NCBI RefSeq assembly: GCF_019900845.1
Contig: NZ_CP074570.1
Coordinates: 2,666,001 to 2,730,000, forward strand
Origin: Paraneptunicella aestuarii
GTDB lineage: Bacteria > Pseudomonadota > Gammaproteobacteria > Enterobacterales > Alteromonadaceae
Direction: 5' to 3'
DNA: 64,000 nucleotides
The position numbers and the translations under genes are program-made. Each line of letters starts with the position of its first letter. Position 1 is the stretch's first letter. This document shows, one piece after another, positions 40,548 to 49,000 of the stretch. The notes under the pieces were generated by a model. It saw only the letters and a list, made by a program, of their open reading frames with translations. It ran no database searches and was not told the DNA's origin.

Positions 40548-43500
40548 TTGAATTTAGAGCAAGTCTGGCGACAAAAAAGTCAGATCCTTTTCAATCAGGA
40601 ATCGCAAAGCGAGAGCGTGATAGAAAAGACCATGATATCACTCTAGGAAAAGAGGCTTTACGCATCCTTGAACAATACTTGCCCAAGCTCTTCCATCCTG
40701 AACCTCATCCCTATGCCAGTTTCCAGAAAATCTGGAAGGAAAGTGTATTCCCTGCACTTTGCAAAAAGTTCACCAGTGCTAGCCAGTTATCAAAAGCGAA
40801 TAACCTGTTAACGCATCTGATCAATGAAGGTAACAAATCCAAACTCTGGCACCTGCCTGTTCCAAATACAATCATAAGGCAGAAAAGAGAGCGCCCTTTT
40901 CGCAGCCACAAATGGTTTATTGGCTCCAATGCATTGATGGAGTTTGAAAAGAACTGGCTAAGTAATATAGAGAAAAATAGTGATCCGCAGACCAATTTAA
41001 GAGATTGCCTGATTAGCGCGGTTTTACACAGCGGACTTAACGAGCAAAGACACCTGTCGGCATTATTTGAAGCTCTACAAAGCAAATGCCCGCTCCAGCA
41101 AATTGAGCAACTTGTTTGGTTAGATTTAACACTTGTACCAGACAGAGACCATAAAAAACGTTCATTCCCCTTCTCCACCAATAGCCATAATGGAGAAGAC
41201 TCAGTTTTAGTCACCCGATTTTTCCCGACCGCAATCACCTTGGCTTTAATTAATAAGTACCTTAGAAGCCGAAAATACCATTCTCAAAAATCACTTTCGC
41301 TGCAAGAAGTATTACGTCCAGCCTTTAAACAGCATGGTCTTAAAGAGCTATCTATTGAACGGTTCTGTAAAGCCGGTATCGGAGTGGCTGAAACCAAACC
41401 TGAAATTTCAATACCGGAAGCCAATGTCGAGTATGCAACCAAAAGAAACATGGCTTACTCCTTGCCAGCCAATATGTGGCAGTCCCTCTTTAAAGCACCG
41501 ACACCGGTAATAATGGATAGCAAACAGTTCCAAATTACGCATGCCAACGCATTACCAAGCCTTAACGACATTAAACACAGCTCAAATAAGAGAACATCAA
41601 AATTTGGATTACTTGATGACCTGAAAAAATTACTTCGAGAGAAAGATAAAGGCATAAAACGTACATCTGCCCGAGCAAGAAATGAATGGCATTCGTTTTT
41701 CCCCAGCCTCGACACAATGCCAATTAACGAAAGCATTTTGCTTAGTTGGGTTAAACACAAGTTAGATAAAAACAACAAACTCAGTTCAATCAGAAGATAC
41801 GTGAATGCTGTTGGTGCCGTATGGCTTTCAGGTACACGAGATATAGAACTCACAGATCCAGAAACCGATTTTGAAGCCTTGTACGAAGGAATGCTGGAAA
41901 TCGCCGTATCCCAAAATGATGCTAGTTACCGTGCCGGACGATTAGATGATTTACACCAATTTGCGGTGGTTAACTTTCAATTGAAACCGTTAAGCACGCC
42001 ACTTAGTGATAATAAAAACGCTATTTCGAGAGTCCGAGCAGGGGTTGTATCAGAGCCAGTTTTTGCCCAACTCATTAAAAGCATTTCCCAATGCAAAGAC
42101 ATGACTGAACCGGAACAACTACAGCTTTGCATAATTTGCATCATCGCCTTTAGAGCTGGGCTCAGAATCGGCGAAATTCTAAAACTCAGGCTCAAAGACA
42201 TAGAATGGTCTGCTCAGTTATGGCTGTTTATCAGAGACAATCAATACGACAACAATAAAAGCAATGCTGCACGGAGAAAAGTGCCTCTCATCACATTGTG
42301 TACAGAGCAAGAAAAAGACTTTATTCGGCGCTGGTTGGAGCTATGTCGTTTTTCCAAGGCTCGAAAATCCAATCCTCAGCAACTGTTTTGCGCTTCCCCC
42401 CATAACCGCTACGAAATGCCGGACAAGTTACAAGTTTCCAATTTCATTGGCCAACTACTAAAGCAAATTGCCGGAGTGCCATCGCTCGTATTTTACAGCT
42501 TAAGACATTCCGCTTTTTCAAGACTGCAATTAATTATGCATTGGGATGATATGGATAAAACTTATCTTCCCGAAAGTTTGATTCAGGCCGTTATGCCATA
42601 CACTCAAACAGAAAGGGCAAACATTAAAAATGCTATTTTCGGACTTCACCCTCAAAGCAGATATTGGGCTTTAGCGGTTGCCGCAGGCCATAACAGCCCA
42701 TTAGTCACATTCAACAACTACCTGCACTTTTGCGATTTGATTCTATTCTGCGAGCTACAGAAGAATGCCATGAAGCTCACAAAAAACATGGCTATCAACA
42801 TCAGCGGCCTTAGCGTTAAAACAATTTCAAGCCTCATGAGCATGGACAAGACAATCGAGGCTTTTCAGCTATTAAACCCGGTCATGACTAAACTCAAAAA
42901 CAAAGCTTTTTGTATAGAACATCAATCTAATGAACTATCAAGAAATGAACAAAATGCGGTCGAACTTGAACTGCCAAAACCAGATAAAAGCCGAATGTTC
43001 TATATCCTTCATGAATTTTTATCTGAATATCAGGCAGGCCAATCAACCGACATGCTAGTCTGGCAGCACAAGCTTGCAAGGAAAGAAATCGACATCTGGA
43101 TCGCCAATGCTAAACTCATCTGTGAACTCAGCACTTCAAAAAATCATCTAAGACATAATCCAGGTAACAGAGACTACAGCCTAATACCTCCCTTCCCTAA
43201 TTCACATTTAGAAAAGCAAGATATACAGCGTTTATTGGCTCATTTTCGGAAAATATTCAAAGATAATTCCAAATCAGCTAAAAAGCAGTTGGCCTTGCTC
43301 TCCCGAATCACCTTGTTAAGGACGCACAGCAGCGATAGCGCCATATTAATAAGGCACTGGAGTCACTTACAAAAATTGTTGACCATTGTTAACTGTTTTC
43401 CCAAATCCCGATGGCGCATTCAGATTGGCTACCAGCATAAATCTACGTTAGAACAGTGGAAAGATGCCTGTAGAGGTTTTCCAACAAGCCAATATTCCCT

Positions 43501-43678
43501 CATTGAAGACAAACGCAATCCGAATGGACAGGCCAAGGTTTATCTATCTCATCCCGGTGAAAAACAGATTAAGTCAGACAACGATTATGGAAAGTATTCA
43601 ACGAATGTACTCAAGTTGACGGTTAGGTTGTTGAGTATATTGATGTTTTCTGAAGTGGAACTTAAGGCAATTTGTTAA
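40532..43678 (+). CDS. Very large tyrosine recombinase (1048 aa)
   Basis: The integrase core lies in the middle: AGLRIGEIL near aa 540 (Arg I), FYSLRHSAF near 655 (Arg II, with Tyr where His is usual), AAGHNSPL near 717 and the candidate nucleophile in NNYLHF near 730. It has about 500 residues before the core and 300 after it, the latter without a recognised domain. A C-terminal extension after the nucleophile is uncommon in this family. It is translated from an ATG overlapping the end of the 768-aa gene. With its two partners it forms a trio recalling 'recombinase in trio' or gamma-mobile-trio modules, though gene order and sizes do not clearly match those. Confidence 0.82.
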   Translation: MQNPLIEFRASLATKKSDPFQSGIAKRERDRKDHDITLGKEALRILEQYLPKLFHPEPHPYASFQKIWKESVFPALCKKFTSASQLSKANNLLTHLINEGNKSKLWHLPVPNTIIRQKRERPFRSHKWFIGSNALMEFEKNWLSNIEKNSDPQTNLRDCLISAVLHSGLNEQRHLSALFEALQSKCPLQQIEQLVWLDLTLVPDRDHKKRSFPFSTNSHNGEDSVLVTRFFPTAITLALINKYLRSRKYHSQKSLSLQEVLRPAFKQHGLKELSIERFCKAGIGVAETKPEISIPEANVEYATKRNMAYSLPANMWQSLFKAPTPVIMDSKQFQITHANALPSLNDIKHSSNKRTSKFGLLDDLKKLLREKDKGIKRTSARARNEWHSFFPSLDTMPINESILLSWVKHKLDKNNKLSSIRRYVNAVGAVWLSGTRDIELTDPETDFEALYEGMLEIAVSQNDASYRAGRLDDLHQFAVVNFQLKPLSTPLSDNKNAISRVRAGVVSEPVFAQLIKSISQCKDMTEPEQLQLCIICIIAFRAGLRIGEILKLRLKDIEWSAQLWLFIRDNQYDNNKSNAARRKVPLITLCTEQEKDFIRRWLELCRFSKARKSNPQQLFCASPHNRYEMPDKLQVSNFIGQLLKQIAGVPSLVFYSLRHSAFSRLQLIMHWDDMDKTYLPESLIQAVMPYTQTERANIKNAIFGLHPQSRYWALAVAAGHNSPLVTFNNYLHFCDLILFCELQKNAMKLTKNMAINISGLSVKTISSLMSMDKTIEAFQLLNPVMTKLKNKAFCIEHQSNELSRNEQNAVELELPKPDKSRMFYILHEFLSEYQAGQSTDMLVWQHKLARKEIDIWIANAKLICELSTSKNHLRHNPGNRDYSLIPPFPNSHLEKQDIQRLLAHFRKIFKDNSKSAKKQLALLSRITLLRTHSSDSAILIRHWSHLQKLLTIVNCFPKSRWRIQIGYQHKSTLEQWKDACRGFPTSQYSLIEDKRNPNGQAKVYLSHPGEKQIKSDNDYGKYSTNVLKLTVRLLSILMFSEVELKAIC

Positions 43679-43686
43679 AACGGTTC

Positions 43687-43857
43687 TTAGTTAAGACTAT
43701 TAATGCCCCCTCCCCTTACAAGACGAGGTTCAAGTCCAATACAACCCACTTCTTCATTGTGACGAAATCGTTCCGGATTTGTGACATATTCAGGTCTATT
43801 ATAAGAACTTACAACTCGACTTTTTAGAATGTTTAGCCCAGACCTCAGCCCGGTCAT
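43687..43857 (-). CDS. Possible small ORF (56 aa), unknown
   Basis: ATG at 43857 with AGG nine bases upstream, ending TAA at 43687. It is convergent with the recombinase trio and close to the IS10-like end. The product has no recognised motif and an unusual Gly-rich end (RGGGINSLN). It could be a remnant or chance frame. The rest of 43679-43964 holds no other gene that I can see. Confidence 0.22.
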   Translation of the reverse strand: MTGLRSGLNILKSRVVSSYNRPEYVTNPERFRHNEEVGCIGLEPRLVRGGGINSLN

Positions 43858-43964
43858 GGCAATTAACCTGTTAAATTAACCCGAGATCGGTTTAAGCGAT
43901 AACCATCGAATTACGCTCGACATCAGTTAATTTAAGAGATGGCTTATTTTCTTTTAGGCAATAA

Positions 43965-45323
43965 GGGGTTCTACCCTGAGGGATCCCCACAAATTTAAAT
44001 GGGAACATAATTCACTTCCGCTAGTTTTAGTTTCAAAGCGTCGACGGCTGATGGCCATATTTCTGGCAGGAGCTTCAATGTCTTATCGACAATGGCCCTT
44101 AAACCGATAAACATCAGGCTTAGTACGTCTTTGCTTTTTAGACTGTTAGCTTGGTAACGACGATGCTTATTGGCTCTTTTCACCGTCCATCCCACTAGCG
44201 TAGCAACAAGATGGGCCAGAGTGGTGAGCAACACCAGAATGCGTAAACGCCGTGTGTCTTTGCTCAGATTATTGCTAAATCCCAAGGCAAAACGTGGGCT
44301 CTTCATATCCCGAAACGTTTCTTCAATCTGCATTCGGGTTTGATATATTTTCACCACACGTTTACCCAAATGACTTTTATCTGGTAACGACGTCACCAAT
44401 AACCATGGTTCACGGTTTCGTTTAGCGCCCTTTTGGGATGGGCCTTTAAGACAGGAGGTGCCGGAGCGGTTAAGCTTATGACGCCCCTTGGGATTTTGTT
44501 TATATAAAACGAATCGTACATCCATTGGACTGCTCCGACACAACTGTCCAGCAAAGGTTTTAGGACACGATGTCGCAGCAGGATAAAGGGAAGTGATACA
44601 TTGCCAGTTTTCATCGTTTATATGGAAAAAGTTGGGTTTTCTTGCTCGTCCAACAAAATGCCATCCCAGTGATAACACGGTATTAAACCAAGGCGTTTTA
44701 AACCCTGCATCGGTGACAATAACAGGCGTTGAACCCGGTGGAAGAATGGATTTAAGCACATCCAGAAAATGGCGATGTGTTGCTGGTTTTTCCTTGGTTC
44801 CAATATCATGCACTTCTTCATATAGAGTAATGCTTCGTCCCTCAAATGCTAATGAAGCTCTAAGAAGAAAATGTCGTTTATATTCATCGAGGTCAGACCA
44901 ATCGACATGAATAACCGGAGTAGAAAGAGCCGCCGTAAAAAGCCTTCCCATGAAACCATAAATCCCGGATAACTCAATGTATAAGTGGCTATTTGAAAGC
45001 AGCCTGTCAGCACGTTTAATGTTATGTTTTTCTCCAGCAGAGGATGAAATTCCACGACCAATACTTGTCACTGTCGCATTTGCTCCATGCAATATGCTGG
45101 TCATGCAAGCGAGCGGTGATTTTCTTCTAGTGACATGCATACTGGGGGTGACAAGTGTGATGGTTTTATTCAAAATCTGGGGTACATTCATGGCGTATCC
45201 GTTTGGGGTTTGTGATGTTTGGCGATTGATCAGATCACCAAATGCCATGAATGTTCCCTTCTATTTAAAATAAATTATTGATCCACAAAATTTATTTGTG
45301 GGGATACCTCAGGGTAGAACCCC
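43965..45323 (-). mobile_element. IS10-like element (IS4 family), 1359 bp
   Basis: It is bounded by 28-bp terminal inverted repeats with one mismatch: the left end begins ggggttctaccctgagg and the right end is its complement. It encodes one transposase on the minus strand. The expected 9-bp target duplication is not evident in the flanks, which suggests an old insertion or a rearrangement after insertion. Confidence 0.92.
43995..45248 (-). CDS. IS4-family (IS10-type) transposase
   Basis: A 417-aa DDE transposase related to that of IS10. Visible hallmarks are VIHVDWSDL (first Asp), PVIVTDAGFK (second Asp) and the Y-x2-R-x3-E-like stretch YQTRMQIEETFRDMK with the catalytic Glu. Length is normal for the family (about 400 aa). 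The ATG at 45248 is preceded by GAAGGGA six bases upstream, a strong ribosome site. It catalyses cut-and-paste transposition of the surrounding 1359-bp element. The frame is intact, so the element may be active. Confidence 0.95.
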   Translation of the reverse strand: MAFGDLINRQTSQTPNGYAMNVPQILNKTITLVTPSMHVTRRKSPLACMTSILHGANATVTSIGRGISSSAGEKHNIKRADRLLSNSHLYIELSGIYGFMGRLFTAALSTPVIHVDWSDLDEYKRHFLLRASLAFEGRSITLYEEVHDIGTKEKPATHRHFLDVLKSILPPGSTPVIVTDAGFKTPWFNTVLSLGWHFVGRARKPNFFHINDENWQCITSLYPAATSCPKTFAGQLCRSSPMDVRFVLYKQNPKGRHKLNRSGTSCLKGPSQKGAKRNREPWLLVTSLPDKSHLGKRVVKIYQTRMQIEETFRDMKSPRFALGFSNNLSKDTRRLRILVLLTTLAHLVATLVGWTVKRANKHRRYQANSLKSKDVLSLMFIGLRAIVDKTLKLLPEIWPSAVDALKLKLAEVNYVPI

Positions 45324-45501
45324 AAGACAAATTCGCTCTTTGTTACGATATACCGATGTAAAAACCGATTGATGTTTATCAAGATCGAGTTGCATTCAAT
45401 TTGCAGACATTAGCCACTGTTTACAATAATAAGCCACCAATGTAGATTTATTACCGAAGAAAAAATTAACACCCTCAAATTATTCCAAAAGGAGATTGCT
45501 C

Positions 45502-45972
45502 ATGGTTAAACCCGGTCACGCATTGGTAGCCAGTGTTTTATTATCTAGTTCCATGTTTTTGTATGCGGATGATGTCGTAGCGGCTGGTAATACTTTTACA
45601 TCCAGTACTCAAAGTATACTAGCTGAAGCAGTGACCTCTGGCGATCACCTTAAATTAAGTAAGCTTCTGGAACAGGGGGCTAAAACTGACGGGGAACAAG
45701 GATTAACATTATTAAAACTGGCTCTGGAACATAATGACAATAAAGCTGCCGAGTTAATTCTGGAAGCTGGTCTTGATTTAGCATCCCATCGCGATGACAG
45801 TCTGCTCGACACTGCAATTTCTCAGAATAACGTAAAAATGTTTGAAACACTTCTGGAAGGTGGAGCCATTGTAGATGAGAAAAACATCAGTCAGTTGCTT
45901 AAAAAAGCCCATTCTTCCCAAAATCCCAGATTTAAAACTCTGATAGAGGCGGCTAATTCCGTCAATGACTAA
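45502..45972 (+). CDS. Small exported ankyrin-repeat protein
   Basis: 156 aa from ATG at 45502, with GGAG eight bases upstream. Residues 1-24 form a signal peptide (Lys, hydrophobic stretch LVASVLLSSSMFLYA). The mature part has three to four ankyrin-type repeats (SGDHLKLSKLLEQGAKTDG; HNDNKAAELILEAGLDL; QNNVKMFETLLEGGA). Ankyrin repeats bind proteins; here the protein would act in the periplasm or outside the cell. It stands alone between an IS10-like element and the convergent NRPS gene. Its upstream 178 bp carry the end of the IS and probably its promoter. No partner is visible. Such proteins are frequent in host-associated bacteria. Confidence 0.85.
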   Translation: MVKPGHALVASVLLSSSMFLYADDVVAAGNTFTSSTQSILAEAVTSGDHLKLSKLLEQGAKTDGEQGLTLLKLALEHNDNKAAELILEAGLDLASHRDDSLLDTAISQNNVKMFETLLEGGAIVDEKNISQLLKKAHSSQNPRFKTLIEAANSVND

Positions 45973-45987
45973 CGCAGGAACCGCAAT

Positions 45988-46010
45988 TGCAGAAGCCAAC
46001 AGCTTCTGCA
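45988..46010. terminator. Bidirectional hairpin between convergent genes
   Basis: Perfect 9-bp stem TGCAGAAGC / GCTTCTGCA with loop CAACA. It lies between the ends of the ankyrin gene (plus) and the NRPS (minus), where a shared terminator is expected. No long T run follows, so strength is uncertain. Confidence 0.65.
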
Positions 46011-46018
46011 GATAACGC

Positions 46019-49000
46019 CTAGCGATTCAACTTAAACCATTGAGCCACTTCCTCCATCTGTGAAATAAACATATCAATCAATTTTCCAATTGATTCATTT
46101 GCATAGAATTTGTCACTATACTGAACACCAATTCCCAGTCGGTCTCCAATTTCACTAACCCATATGGTCAACATATAACCATTGTAATTATCTGGTGCAA
46201 CATAAGGATCCAGAGAAAAATCCAACCATTTAAGAATGGGTTCTTCTTTCTGGACACTCGATGATTCAGCCGGAAAGAAGTTCAACATGAGCTCTGGATG
46301 GGGTTTGCTCTTTAATCGCTGCCTGATATTTTCATCACCACTCAAATATTTCAAAAGCCCAAGGTTAGTACCGGAATAAGGAATAGACTCCAACCCATCG
46401 TGAATTTTGTGGATAGCTTCCCGGTGATTTTTTGAAGTGGAAGGATCGACAAAATAAGGTATGGTTACAGCATGCCAGCCCAAACATTCCGACAAGTCCA
46501 CTTTGTTGTCTTTAACCTCCCTGCCAAAACGCATTAAATCTATCAGCATCGGAGATTGCTCATTCCACTCTGCAACAAACAAAGATAGTGCATGCAGCAC
46601 TACGGCAACACTATTTACTTTTTCTTGTGCTGGAATCTCATGCATGATGATTTGGGTTTCTTCCGGTCCTACCCATTTATCAATAAAAAAATGTACCGTT
46701 TTAAATTGATTACTTTGCATAGAGTTAACGTAATCAGTTGGTAATTTTTTCATCTCATCAGGAATATGTGAAATCCAATAATCTGCTTCATCTTTTAACT
46801 CATCAGAAGCCATCATTTTTAATGCTTTTAAAGCGTTAGAATAATTCGAAGAATCAGAAACAACAGGAAGCGGGTTACCCTGAGCAATGGTAGAATAAGT
46901 ATTGACTAGCTCGTCTAAAATAAACTCCATTGAAAACCCATCCAATACCAGATGATGACAAATAAACAATAATCGTTGTGGTCTGTCATTCGGTAAATTG
47001 AATAGGGCAAATCGCGTAAGTTCACCCGTACGAATATTAAGACTGCCTTGTAATTCCTGTACGTGACTTTTTAGCTGCTCATCAATATCGTCATCACTGT
47101 CACCATACACATTAATGACTTCCAATGGCACAGTTTCAGGAACATCAGCAACGACCTGATACCAGTCAGTACCATCGGTATGAAATACCATTCTGAGGGC
47201 ATCATGTTTAGTGAGAACAAATAAAATTACCTGACGCAAAATGTCTTCGTTTAGCTCTACCCTCACTTCACACATTGTGGCGCAGTTAAAGTGATTTTCA
47301 TTGGGGTTTTTACCTTCAAAAAAACGATATTGTGCGGGTAATAGAGGAATTTGGGATAGTTCATCAACCTTTATGTCCTGCGAACCCTCAATACGACATT
47401 CACCAAGAATAGCAGACAGCTCTGCAATAGTCTGATTTTGCCAAAGCTGCTGCATAGTCATGCTCAGCCCCACTTTTTTTGCTTTGCTGATCACCCTTAT
47501 AGCAACTAGTGAAGTTCCCCCCAACTCAAAAAAGTTGTCTGCAGTCCCTACTCGCTCAACACCCATAACTTCCTGCCATAACTCACATAACAACCGTTCA
47601 GTCTCGGTCACCGGAGCAATATATTCATTCTCTCCATGTCCACTACTGTCCGGTAACGGTAATTGTGCCCGGTCTATTTTTCCATTGGGGTTCAATGGAA
47701 AACTGTCCAGAAATTGCCAGCCACCCGGCAACATAACCATCGGTAAACGCTCACCAAGCCACGCTTTTAACTCTCGCCCCAGTGCCCTCCGTTTCTCCTC
47801 TGTCTGAAAACCCTTAACCGGAATAACATAGGCGATTAGCTGAGGCACAATACCCGCCTCGTTCCCCGGCCCGTAATACACAACCACCGCATTCTCAACC
47901 TCAGGATGCATCAACATGACCGCTTCTATCTCACCGGTTTCTACCCGGATACCATGAATTTTAATCTGTCCGTCAACCCGTCCTAAAAACTCAAGGTTCC
48001 CATCAGGCTGATAACGAACACGGTCTCCCGTACGAAACATCCGACCATAAACTCCTCCCTCTCCAAACGGGCTCTCAATAAAACGCGACCCCGTCAGCTC
48101 ATCACGGCCCAGATAACCTCGCGACACACCAGGACCCGATACATACAACTCACCAGGAACACCCACCGGACACAACTGCATTCCCTCATCAAGCACATAC
48201 ACTCGCATGTTGTCTATCGGACGACCTATCAGACTCCGGCTATCTACACTCTCACCATAGGCATAACAGGTCACATCTGCCGCCACCTCCGAACTACCGT
48301 AAAGGTTCAGCAAACAACAATCTCTCCCATAACCCTGAAATCGCCTCAACACACCCACTCCCGGCTTCTCTCCACTCACCGTCACATAACGCAACCGCTC
48401 CAGACAACCGACAAACGACTCTTCATCCTCCATCAAAACCTCAAGCATCGACGGAACAACAACCAGGCGCGTCACACCATATGTCACCAGTGAATCCAAA
48501 AACAAGGTGGGCTCCACGACCTGCTCTCGCGGTAACAATACCGTCGCACAACCCGATAACAAACCTCCCAGCAACTCCCATACCGAATCCACAAAACCCA
48601 GTGCCGCCTTGCTACAAAACACCTCTCCATCACAAACAGGATATTCACGCCACATCCAGTAAAAACGGTTCAACACACCATCATGCTGCGCCATCACACC
48701 CTTGGGCTGACCCGTCGAGCCTGACGTGTAAATCACATAACACAGTGAATCCGACCCAACCTCAATCCCCAGGTCCTGCGATGACTCCTCTCGCAAGACC
48801 TCTTCCAGTGACACCGAATCCACCGACAACACATGCCCTGAACCCAGGCCTTCAAAACGGGGCGCTATCGCCTCCTGCGTCAACAAATAATCCAGTCCCG
48901 CATCGCCCACCATATATCCCAAACGCTGCAACGGGTAATCCGGCTCCAATGGGACATACGCCCCTCCCGCCTTCAACACCGCAAGCACCGACACCACCAC

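Noticed and set aside
40711..41238. 175-aa minus-strand open frame
   Set aside because: Antisense shadow of the 1048-aa recombinase, with no start signal or recognisable domain.
43725..43738. T-arm-like ggttcaagtcc after the trio, as a second tRNA end
   Set aside because: Flanking bases do not pair as a T stem or acceptor. It does not match the tRNA-Asp remnant, so it is probably chance.
46019..47460. Terminal domain of the intact NRPS as an ordinary active epimerase
   Set aside because: It keeps HHLVLDG but lacks the Glu of EGHGRE, and the A domain appears specific for an achiral substrate.
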